A DNA stretch of 64,000 bases from Mariniflexile gromovii (lineage in GTDB: Bacteria > Bacteroidota > Bacteroidia > Flavobacteriales > Flavobacteriaceae), in assembly GCF_017814435.1 (NCBI RefSeq), contig NZ_JAGJCB010000003.1, forward strand, positions 186,001 through 250,000, given 5' to 3'. Under the pieces are notes generated by a model. It was not told the DNA's origin, made no database searches, and saw only the letters and a program-made list of their open reading frames with translations. Shown here one piece after another: positions 40,032-47,849 of this stretch (positions are counted from its first letter, which is position 1; each line of letters begins with the position of its first letter). The translations under genes were made by a program, and so were the position numbers.

Positions 40032-41990
40032 TTGATATCAGCAGCAACCATAGATTTAGTTTTTGAAACCGCCAGGGTAGAGGAGGTTATTGGCGATTTT
40101 GTACAACTAAAAAAATCGGGAAGTAACTTTAAAGGTTTGAGTCCGTTTAGCGAGGAACGTTCGCCTAGTTTTATGGTATCGCCCGTAAAACAAATATGGA
40201 AAGATTTCTCAACGGGCAAAGGTGGTACAGCGGTTTCGTTTTTAATGGAGCATGAGCATTTTACCTACCCTGAAGCTATAAAATACTTAGCTAAAAAGTA
40301 TAATATTGAAATTGAGGAAACCGAGCAAAGTAACGAGCAAAAAGAAAAGGCTAGCGAACGTGAAAGTTTGTATTTGGTAAGTGAATTTGCAAACACGTAT
40401 TTTCAAAAAATACTGCATAAAACCGATCAAGGAAGATCGATAGGGTTAAGTTATTTTAAAGAACGTGGTTTTACTGAAGAAACCATTAAGAAATTCGATT
40501 TAGGATATTCCTTAAATGAATGGCAAGCTTTTACAGATGAAGCGTTAAAACAAGGCTATAATATCGATTTTTTAGAAAAAACAGGACTTACCATTGTAAA
40601 GGATGATAAGCGCTTCGATAGGTTTAAAGGGCGCGTTATGTTTCCTATAAAAAGTATGAGTGGTCGTGTTTTGGGTTTTGGTGGCCGTATTTTAATAACC
40701 GATAAAAAAGCCGCTAAATATGTAAACTCGCCCGAAAGCGATATTTACCATAAAAGTAATGTGCTGTATGGTATTCATCATGCAAAACAAAGCATTGCCA
40801 AAGAAGATAATTGTTTTTTGGTTGAAGGTTATACCGATGTAATTCAGTTTCACCAAACAGGTATTACAAATGTGGTATCTTCCTCTGGAACCGCTTTAAC
40901 TTCGGAGCAAATCCGCTTAATAAATAGGCTTACAAAAAACATCACCGTACTTTTTGATGGTGATGCAGCTGGTATGCGCGCTTCCCTGCGTGGTATCGAT
41001 TTAATTTTGGAACAAGGTATGAACGTAAAAGTTTGCACGTTCCCTGAAGGTGAAGACCCCGATAGTTTTGCAAAACAAAATACCTTGGAAGAGCTTTCTG
41101 CTTATTTAAACGACAATGCCAAAGATTTTATTCAGTTTAAAGCCTCTATTTTATTTGAAGAGTCTAAAAACGACCCCATTAAAAAAGCAGAAACGGTTCG
41201 AGATATTGTAAACAGTATTTCAAAGATTCCAGACCGTATTAAAAAGGAAATCTACGTTCAGGAGTGCGCCCGAATTATGGATATTAGCGAGGAAGTGTTG
41301 TTTAGTACACTGGCTCAAATTAACAAAAAGGAATTTCAAGAAGAAAACAAACAATACAAAGCGGAACAAAAGGCGTTTGATGTTATTAAACACGAGCAAC
41401 CTGTTAAAAAGGTGGATGTTCAATATCTTTTAGAGCGTAAAATTATTGAGGCTTTATTGTTATATGGGAATAGAACCGAAGATTTTGAAGATTTGGTTTT
41501 AAAAGAAAATGAAAAAAAGGAATTGGTGTTAGAGCCCGTTATCCATCGTGCAAAGGTGTTTGAAAAAATATTTTTAGACCTTCAGGATGATGAAATGCAA
41601 TTTACCAACCCACAATTTAAAAGCCTATATTATACCATTATTGATACGCTTAATCAGAATCCGGATTTTGAACTTAAAAATTTTATAAATTCAGTAGATG
41701 CCGAAATGGGTAATGAAATCACCCATATTTTAATGGAAGATGAGCGCTATGCTTTAGATAATTGGCAGCGTATGAATATTTTTCCCAAAGAAAAAACACA
41801 TAGTGTGGCACAATTGGTAAGCGAAACCATATTAAGTCTGCGCTGTTTTTTAATAGACCAAAAAGTGAAGGAGTTTCAACAGGAAACCTTACAAAACAAA
41901 ATAGACACGAATAGAAATGTACTTGAAGAAGTAAAAGACTATTCGGGTCTAAAAATGTTGTTGTCTAGAAAACTAAATCGTGTATTATAA
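40032..41990 (+). CDS. dnaG: DNA primase, zinc ligands replaced
   Basis: Synthesises RNA primers at the replication fork. The 652-residue protein has the N-terminal DnaG zinc-ribbon fold, the TOPRIM core (LVEGYTDVIQFHQ and LFDGDAAGMRAS) and a C-terminal DnaB-interacting region. At the zinc positions, Cys-His-Cys-Cys in E. coli with spacing 3-18-3, this protein has S37, S40, D58 and T61 (GLSPFSEERSPSF and IWKDFSTGKGG), so the domain probably binds no zinc. The start is TTG 40032 (MISAATIDLVFETARVEEVI), which fits the conserved N-terminus. The 3' end overlaps the convergent regulator gene by 6 bp. Confidence 0.93.
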   Translation: MISAATIDLVFETARVEEVIGDFVQLKKSGSNFKGLSPFSEERSPSFMVSPVKQIWKDFSTGKGGTAVSFLMEHEHFTYPEAIKYLAKKYNIEIEETEQSNEQKEKASERESLYLVSEFANTYFQKILHKTDQGRSIGLSYFKERGFTEETIKKFDLGYSLNEWQAFTDEALKQGYNIDFLEKTGLTIVKDDKRFDRFKGRVMFPIKSMSGRVLGFGGRILITDKKAAKYVNSPESDIYHKSNVLYGIHHAKQSIAKEDNCFLVEGYTDVIQFHQTGITNVVSSSGTALTSEQIRLINRLTKNITVLFDGDAAGMRASLRGIDLILEQGMNVKVCTFPEGEDPDSFAKQNTLEELSAYLNDNAKDFIQFKASILFEESKNDPIKKAETVRDIVNSISKIPDRIKKEIYVQECARIMDISEEVLFSTLAQINKKEFQEENKQYKAEQKAFDVIKHEQPVKKVDVQYLLERKIIEALLLYGNRTEDFEDLVLKENEKKELVLEPVIHRAKVFEKIFLDLQDDEMQFTNPQFKSLYYTIIDTLNQNPDFELKNFINSVDAEMGNEITHILMEDERYALDNWQRMNIFPKEKTHSVAQLVSETILSLRCFLIDQKVKEFQQETLQNKIDTNRNVLEEVKDYSGLKMLLSRKLNRVL

Positions 41991-42617
41991 CAACGATTCG
42001 TTAAGCTTAGCTTGACTAACTAAATCAACTAAATTGGTAACTTTTAATTTACGCATTAAACGTGCTTTGTAAGTACTAACCGTTTTTTCGTTAATGTCAA
42101 GTTCTTTAGAGATTTCTTTGTTTTTTCTACCAATAGTTAAAAGCTTTAAAACTTCAGCTTCTCTAGTTGATAGTTTTTTGTAGAACGATCCGCCTCTATT
42201 AACTCTGTTTCCAAAAGCTAATTGTTGGGTTAAATCGTTGCTTAAATAAATACCACCATCGGCTACTTTTAAAATAGCTTCATTAATGGTAATAACGTTA
42301 ACTGATTTGTGTATGTAACCATGTGCACCAGCTTTAATGGCGTTTACAGCATACACTTCTTCTGGTTGAGCACTAAGAATAATGGTTTTAACATCTGGAT
42401 GGTCATTTTTTAAATAACGTAACACGGTTAAACCATTAAGCTTAGGTAGGTCAGCTTCAGTTAAAATAATGTCAACAGGATTTTTTTTGACATACTCTAA
42501 AATGGCATCGCCATTATCAACACTTGCAACAATTTTAATGTTGGAAGATGCTGAAAATAGTACTTCAAGTCCTTTCCTTGTAATTGGGTGGTTGTCTGCT
42601 ATCAATAATTTTATCAT
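41985..42617 (-). CDS. LuxR/NarL-type response regulator with atypical receiver
   Basis: The 210-residue protein has a receiver domain (1-120) and a LuxR-type HTH (about 145-205, KLSTREAEVLKLLTIGRKNKEISKEL with VSTYKARLMRKL). The acidic pair is reduced to D8 in LIADNHP, and the phosphorylation site Asp is Glu: the segment ILTEADLP aligns with the usual VLMDIxMP so that E54 takes the place of Asp. No sensor kinase gene lies next to it. It probably regulates genes independently of phosphorylation, or in a constitutively on-like state. The 3' end overlaps dnaG by 6 bp. Confidence 0.88.
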   Translation of the reverse strand: MIKLLIADNHPITRKGLEVLFSASSNIKIVASVDNGDAILEYVKKNPVDIILTEADLPKLNGLTVLRYLKNDHPDVKTIILSAQPEEVYAVNAIKAGAHGYIHKSVNVITINEAILKVADGGIYLSNDLTQQLAFGNRVNRGGSFYKKLSTREAEVLKLLTIGRKNKEISKELDINEKTVSTYKARLMRKLKVTNLVDLVSQAKLNESLL

Positions 42618-42716
42618 AATGTTTTAGGCCTATTTTTAATATTAAGTTAGAGAGAGTTATTGTTGAGAGAATAGGCTTGCCGTAAAAGTAGTAAACTTTT
42701 AAACAATCTGCAAGAA

Positions 42717-43505
42717 TTACAAGATATTGTTGGGGATTTCGCAAATGGGTATGGGTATCATCTTGTGTTTGTTGGCATTATTAAACTTTTTGTATATTTT
42801 AAAAGCTGTTTGTTCCCTACCTGTAAAGTCTTCTGATTTTTTGCCAGCCTCATCCATTTTCATGGCCCATTCCAATTCTGGGTACGATGCGCCTATTTGA
42901 TCTTCATCACTTCTGGAGTCTCCAAATAATCCATCACTAGGTTGTGCTTTCATAATGGATTCTGGTATATTTAAGAAGCTTCCTAATTCGTAAACTTGAG
43001 ATTTCAATAAATCGGCAATCGGACTTAAATCTACCCCGCCATCACCATACTTGGTGTAAAAACCAACTCCAAAATCTTCTACTTTATTGCCAGTACCGGC
43101 TACTAACAATTTATATAAGCCAGCATAGTAGTAAAGCGTTGTCATGCGCAAACGTGCTCGGGTATTTGCAAGCGCCATATCAACAGTAGCTTGGTCACCA
43201 TCAAAAAAAACTTCACTTTTAAAAGCTTCAAAAACGGGGGTTAAATTGGTTCGAGTATCACTTACGTTATCAAACTGTTCTGTTAGTTGCTTGATATGTT
43301 CTTGTGCTCTGGTTACGTGACTTTCTGCTTGATGTATGGGCATTTCTATACACAAAACATCTAAACCGGTTTTAGCGCATAATGTAGATGTTACCGCAGA
43401 GTCTATGCCACCAGAAATACCAATAACAAAACCATTTACGCCTGCTTTGGTTGCGTAATCTCTTAACCAATCAACTATGTAATTTACAACTTTATCTGTT
43501 TGCAT
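42717..43505 (-). CDS. nadE: NAD+ synthetase (ammonia-dependent form)
   Basis: Amidates nicotinic acid adenine dinucleotide to NAD+ with ATP and ammonia. The 262-residue protein has the ATP-pyrophosphatase P-loop SGGIDS at residues 31-36 and the NaAD-binding pieces VAGTGNKVEDFGVGF and DLSPIADLLKSQVYEL. No glutaminase domain is attached, so ammonia is the nitrogen donor. It is divergent from gldB, a pairing I recall from gliding flavobacteria. Confidence 0.92.
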   Translation of the reverse strand: MQTDKVVNYIVDWLRDYATKAGVNGFVIGISGGIDSAVTSTLCAKTGLDVLCIEMPIHQAESHVTRAQEHIKQLTEQFDNVSDTRTNLTPVFEAFKSEVFFDGDQATVDMALANTRARLRMTTLYYYAGLYKLLVAGTGNKVEDFGVGFYTKYGDGGVDLSPIADLLKSQVYELGSFLNIPESIMKAQPSDGLFGDSRSDEDQIGASYPELEWAMKMDEAGKKSEDFTGREQTAFKIYKKFNNANKHKMIPIPICEIPNNIL

Positions 43506-43533
43506 TTTTAAATGAATTTAAATCCAAGAATTG

Positions 43534-43541
43534 TACCTTTG
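43534..43541 (+). promoter_or_regulatory. -7 promoter element for gldBC
   Basis: Exact TACCTTTG followed by CAAAC in the nadE-gldB gap, about 40 bases before the gldB start. No TTG partner at the usual distance. Confidence 0.5.
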
Positions 43542-43580
43542 CAAACAAAAATAAACGAAACACTTTATTAATAAAAATTT

Positions 43581-44561
43581 ATGACGATTAAGTTTTATAT
43601 GAAGTATGCAGTAATTTTCCTAATCGCTATGCTTACGGCTTTTTCTTGTAAAAATGAAAATAGGTTGGAAAATGAAATTGCCAAGATTAATTTAGACGCC
43701 AAAATAGAACGATTTGATTTATTATTTGCTGAAATTGATAATACGAACCTTCCAAAATTAAAACAGGCGTATCCGTTTATGTTTTCAGAAGAATATCCAG
43801 ATTCTTTTTGGATTGAAAAAGTACAGGATACCTTCCAAAGGCTATTATCTAAAGAGGTTGAGAAAACCTTTTTAAGTATAAATGAAACGGAATTGGATAT
43901 AGAATCCTTATTCAATCATTTAAAATATTATTTTCCCGAGTTTCGTACCCCAAGAATTATCACCACAACCAGCGATGTGGATTATAGAAGTCGCGTTATA
44001 GTAACCGATACTATTGTGGTTATTGCTCTAGATAATTACTTAGGAAGTAGTCATGAATTTTACGAAAACATTCCTAAATATTTAAGAGAAGATCTAAAAA
44101 AAGGACAAATAGTTGTCGATTTGGCTTCAGAGTATGCTAAAAAATATATATATCAAGCACCAAGTAAAATGTTTTTAGATGAACTAATTTATTTTGGCAA
44201 GGAATTATATTTTAAGGATGCCGTGATTCCTTTTAAATCTGAAGCAGAACGCATTGGGTACACCAAAGAACAACTAGATTGGGCGCTAGCCAACGAAAGT
44301 TATATTTGGCGGTATTTTGTAGAACGGGAATTGTTGTACAGCACCGACGCTAAATTAGCAGGCAGGTTTATTTCCCCTGCGCCTTTTTCCAAATTCTATT
44401 TAGAAGATATTGACACCGATTCGCCTGGGCGTTTAGGGCAATATATAGGTTGGCAAATTGTAAGGGCTTATATGGAACAAAATGAAGTGCCATTAAAGGA
44501 TATGTTGATAAAAAGCCCAGAAGAAATTTTTAATAATTCAAAGTTTAAACCAAGAAAATAA
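43581..44561 (+). CDS. gldB: Gliding-motility lipoprotein GldB
   Basis: The 326-residue protein has a lipoprotein signal (AVIFLIAMLTAFSCKNE; lipid-carrying Cys about residue 23) and the GldB body (DAKIERFDLLFAEI, YPFMFSEEYPDSFW, GRLGQYIGWQIVRAYM). GldB is essential for gliding in Flavobacterium johnsoniae. Start ATG 43581 has the A-rich upstream run usual here; ATG 43599 (MKYAVIFLIAML) gives an equally good lipoprotein signal and is the alternative. Overlaps gldC by one base. Confidence 0.9.
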   Translation: MTIKFYMKYAVIFLIAMLTAFSCKNENRLENEIAKINLDAKIERFDLLFAEIDNTNLPKLKQAYPFMFSEEYPDSFWIEKVQDTFQRLLSKEVEKTFLSINETELDIESLFNHLKYYFPEFRTPRIITTTSDVDYRSRVIVTDTIVVIALDNYLGSSHEFYENIPKYLREDLKKGQIVVDLASEYAKKYIYQAPSKMFLDELIYFGKELYFKDAVIPFKSEAERIGYTKEQLDWALANESYIWRYFVERELLYSTDAKLAGRFISPAPFSKFYLEDIDTDSPGRLGQYIGWQIVRAYMEQNEVPLKDMLIKSPEEIFNNSKFKPRK

Positions 44562-44893
44562 TGTCGAATATTACATCTAAAATAGAGTTAACCGTAGAAC
44601 TTGATGCCAACAGAGTGCCTGAAAAACTGCAATGGACTGCTGAAGATGGTGGTATTACCAACGAAGAAGCTAAAGCAATGATGTTGTCGGTTTGGGACTC
44701 TAAAACCCAAGAAACTTTGCGTATCGATTTATGGATCAAAGATATGCCTGTTGACGAAATGAAAGTGTTTTTCCATCAAACCTTAGTGGCTATGAGCGAT
44801 ACCTTTCATAGAGCGACCCAAGATGAAAAAATGACCGCTACCATGAAAGATTTTTGCGATTATTTTGCTGAAAAACTGGAGATTAAGAAGTAG
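44561..44893 (+). CDS. gldC: Gliding-motility protein GldC
   Basis: A 110-residue soluble protein with IELTVELDANRVPEKLQW and the central WIKDMPVDEMKVFFHQTL, matching GldC, which enhances gliding and sits beside gldB in Flavobacterium. The ATG overlaps the gldB stop by one base (TAATG). It lacks a signal peptide and is probably cytoplasmic. Confidence 0.9.
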   Translation: MSNITSKIELTVELDANRVPEKLQWTAEDGGITNEEAKAMMLSVWDSKTQETLRIDLWIKDMPVDEMKVFFHQTLVAMSDTFHRATQDEKMTATMKDFCDYFAEKLEIKK

Positions 44894-44906
44894 GTTTTTT
44901 TATTGA

Positions 44907-45743
44907 TTATTTTTTATAAAGAAACATCCAATCATAAATGTCCATATTAAAAGCATCATAATCAATGCTTTCTGAGTTCATACCTGTGCCATCAAAAGTT
45001 CTGGTATCAGAGTCGTGACCAACACCAGGGTATATAGTTACTTTTGCTTTTGTATTCGGGTTTGATGCATTAATAGCACTTACCATATCTATTGATCGGC
45101 TTGTTGGAACCGCATTGTCACTACCGCCATGAAATGCCCAAACAGCAGTAGTGGTATATTTATTTCCAGAATTTACATCTCCACCTCCTGCAATGGGAAC
45201 AATGGCTCGAGCATAGGAGTCGGCTCCATACTTTGAAATATAGGAATAACAACCATAGGCACCTAAACTGTAACCGGTAAGATAGATTCTATCTGTATTA
45301 ATATTATAAGTTGAGATTAAATAATTTATAAAGCTATGCACATCATCTGCATTCCAGCTTCCCGAAGTTAATTGAGGTGATGCTACGATCATGGGGTATG
45401 TTGGAGACCATTTTTTTTGCTCAATCATACTTGGAGGCCCCGTATATATTAAGTTTGTTAAAACATCAGGATTGGTTTGGCTATTGCCAACTTGTCCAGA
45501 TCCGTGTAAAAAAACAAGCAAAGGGTAATTAGGGGAGGCATTATTATAATCGCTTGGAGTGTAAATATAGTGCCCATAAATAGCATTGGTGCTTCCAATT
45601 ACCTTTGCTGTTTGCACACCACCAGTGTCTATTGGTAAAGACTCTAAGTCATTTTGATTTATGATGATATTATCATCTTGATCATTACTACAGCTCAAGA
45701 AGAATAAACCACAAAGCAGGCTTAAATAAATGAAATTTCTCAT
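44907..45743 (-). CDS. Alpha/beta-hydrolase esterase lipoprotein
   Basis: The 278-residue protein begins at ATG 45743 with a lipoprotein signal (YLSLLCGLFFLSCSND). It has a nucleophile elbow TGYSLGAYG (Ser), a later GGSDNAVP (Asp) and GVGHDSDT (His), with an oxyanion-hole LVFLHGSGQVG, i.e. a complete esterase triad. It resembles predicted peptidases/esterases of COG4099 and polyhydroxybutyrate depolymerase-like enzymes. Substrate unknown. Convergent with gldC; a TTG seven codons upstream is a less likely start. Confidence 0.8.
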   Translation of the reverse strand: MRNFIYLSLLCGLFFLSCSNDQDDNIIINQNDLESLPIDTGGVQTAKVIGSTNAIYGHYIYTPSDYNNASPNYPLLVFLHGSGQVGNSQTNPDVLTNLIYTGPPSMIEQKKWSPTYPMIVASPQLTSGSWNADDVHSFINYLISTYNINTDRIYLTGYSLGAYGCYSYISKYGADSYARAIVPIAGGGDVNSGNKYTTTAVWAFHGGSDNAVPTSRSIDMVSAINASNPNTKAKVTIYPGVGHDSDTRTFDGTGMNSESIDYDAFNMDIYDWMFLYKK

Positions 45744-45879
45744 AAGTAGGTATTTTGGGTTCAACTAAACTACGTAATATATGGTAATTTTGGATGCGTT
45801 AATTAAAAGTTTCTTGCCCTTATAATATCAATAAAGTATTTTAACGATTATTTGATGGGATAAGGTTGAGTAAAACGGT

Positions 45880-46509
45880 TTATTTATTAGCTTCTTTTAT
45901 TTCTTTATTTAAATGATCTAAATACAAAATGCCGTTTAAGTGGTCTATTTCATGTTGAAAAATAACGGATGTGAATCCTTCAATAGTTTCGGTTTTGTGT
46001 TCCGCTTCCATGGTGTCGTATTCTATTAAAATTGAAAAAGCCCGAGAGTTTAAAGTATCAGTTCTATTGGGTATGGACAAACAGCCTTCTCTAAAAGTTT
46101 GCTTTTCATCGGAATAAGTTTTGATCACAGGGTTTAAATACACTTCAAAAGGAAAGTTTTCTTTATCAAAACGTTGAACCCAAATGATGTTTTTTAAAAT
46201 GCCTACTTGTGGTGCCGCTATACCGACACCTAAAGATATACTGTCTCTAACAGTGGCATAAAGTCGGTTAACAAATCTTTGTAGAACAACGTCGTTTGGA
46301 TTTGCTTTTATGTACTGACTTTTGGTTCGGAGCAGTAAAGAATCTTTCTTGTTGGTTATTTTGAAAACACGCATCGGTGTAAAAGAATCTGAACTCATGA
46401 TGAGGCTGGATTCTTCAACGGTAAAAGAATTTTTCAATATGCTTTTTGAACCGTAACAGGATGAAAGTATGATAGTAATACCTATTAAAAGGAAAAGGTT
46501 TTTTTTCAT
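45880..46509 (-). CDS. Peptide deformylase in lipoprotein form
   Basis: The 209-residue protein has all three catalytic motifs of peptide deformylase: GVGIAAPQ (94-101), EGCLS (141-145, metal-binding Cys) and QHEIDH (185-190, metal-binding His and catalytic Glu). Unlike housekeeping deformylase it opens with a lipoprotein signal, MKKNLFLLIGITIILSSC, the lipidated Cys being C18, followed by a 40-residue linker. It should therefore act outside the cytoplasm. It may be expressed ahead of or with the rodA cluster, as it lies just downstream of rodA on the same strand. The cytoplasmic deformylase needed for growth is presumably elsewhere. Confidence 0.85.
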   Translation of the reverse strand: MKKNLFLLIGITIILSSCYGSKSILKNSFTVEESSLIMSSDSFTPMRVFKITNKKDSLLLRTKSQYIKANPNDVVLQRFVNRLYATVRDSISLGVGIAAPQVGILKNIIWVQRFDKENFPFEVYLNPVIKTYSDEKQTFREGCLSIPNRTDTLNSRAFSILIEYDTMEAEHKTETIEGFTSVIFQHEIDHLNGILYLDHLNKEIKEANK

Positions 46510-46537
46510 AAAAATTTCAATAAAGTAATTTGTTAAT

Positions 46538-47812
46538 TTACCATTGGTTGATCCTATCGGAATCTAACTTAACAAAAATAAATAATAAGATAGCAAAGCC
46601 CCAAAGTCCGGAACCTCCATAACTAAACATGGGCAGCGGAATACCAATTGTTGGGATTACGCCCATAACCATACCAATATTTATGAAAAAGTGCATAAAG
46701 AATATAGAAGCCACCGCATAGCCATACATACGACTAAATTGCGAGCGTTGTAATTCGGCTAAATGCAGAATACGAAGAAACAGCAGTACAAAAACAATAA
46801 CAACGCTTGCACTACCAACAAACCCCCATTCTTCGCCCACGGTACTAAAAATATAATCGGTGTGCTGTTCGGGTACAAATTTACCAGTGGTTCTTGTGCC
46901 TTCTAAAAAACCTTTTCCTGTTAATCCGCCAGAACTAATGGCTTTTTCAGATTCATTTAAATTGTAAGCGATGGTTTTTTTCATGCGCTCCAATTTCACA
47001 GGGTCTTTCTCAAGACTTAACCAAATGGTAATTCTGTCTTTTTGATGAAAAGGTAAGATGTTATCGTAAAAATAGCGAATGCCAAATGAAACTAAAATAC
47101 TTATTATAATGATAGAAATAGGTTGAATAAGCAAGGGTTTCCGTCTTTTGGAAAAATGATGCCCCAATATAAGTACGGTAACAACTGCAGAGGTAATGAT
47201 AACTCCAAATTTTAAGGAACAAATACTAATAAAAATTATCATGAATAAGATAATTAGGTATATGGGAGATAAGCCTTCTCTATATAATACAAAAATGAAA
47301 CTGCCATATACTAAGGTACTACCCGCATCTTTTTGAAGCAAAACCAATATGGCAGGGATTGCAATAATTGCAAATACGCTAATTTGGTCTTTAATCCGTT
47401 TAATATCTGTGTTTAAATCGCTTACATATTTTGCAACGGCTAGGGCTGTGGCAGCTTTTGCAAATTCGCTGGGTTGTAGCGTCATGCCACCAATGCCATA
47501 CCACGAAGTAGCACCGTTAACGCTTTTTCCAAAGACAAATAAACCAACCAGCGACAACATGGAAATTACATATATAACACTGGCAAAACGTTCGTAAAAT
47601 TTAGATTCAATAGCTAAAACCAGTATGATAAGCCCAATAGTTAAAAATATAAACATGAGCTGTTTTCCGTAAGGTTGCGAAAAATCGAAGTAATTTATAG
47701 TGTCTCCAGAATGGGAAGCCGAAACAATGTTTAACCATCCAAAGCCAACAAGCAATAGAAAAAGAATAATGGTAATCCAATCAAATTTGTAATATCTGCT
47801 AGCTTCAACCAT
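46538..47812 (-). CDS. rodA: Peptidoglycan polymerase RodA
   Basis: SEDS-family glycosyltransferase of 424 residues with about ten membrane segments. Landmarks: GKSVNGATSWYGIGGMTLQPSEFAK (in two parts GKSVNGATSW and LQPSEFAK), FVLYREG, EQHTDYIFSTVGEEWGF and a C-terminal PTIGIPLPMFSYGGSG, the family signature. It polymerises lipid II together with PBP2 encoded directly upstream and is the last gene of the mre cluster. Confidence 0.95.
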   Translation of the reverse strand: MVEASRYYKFDWITIILFLLLVGFGWLNIVSASHSGDTINYFDFSQPYGKQLMFIFLTIGLIILVLAIESKFYERFASVIYVISMLSLVGLFVFGKSVNGATSWYGIGGMTLQPSEFAKAATALAVAKYVSDLNTDIKRIKDQISVFAIIAIPAILVLLQKDAGSTLVYGSFIFVLYREGLSPIYLIILFMIIFISICSLKFGVIITSAVVTVLILGHHFSKRRKPLLIQPISIIIISILVSFGIRYFYDNILPFHQKDRITIWLSLEKDPVKLERMKKTIAYNLNESEKAISSGGLTGKGFLEGTRTTGKFVPEQHTDYIFSTVGEEWGFVGSASVVIVFVLLFLRILHLAELQRSQFSRMYGYAVASIFFMHFFINIGMVMGVIPTIGIPLPMFSYGGSGLWGFAILLFIFVKLDSDRINQW

Positions 47813-47849
47813 TTTTATTCAGTTGTATTTTTATAGTTTTCAACGTCAT

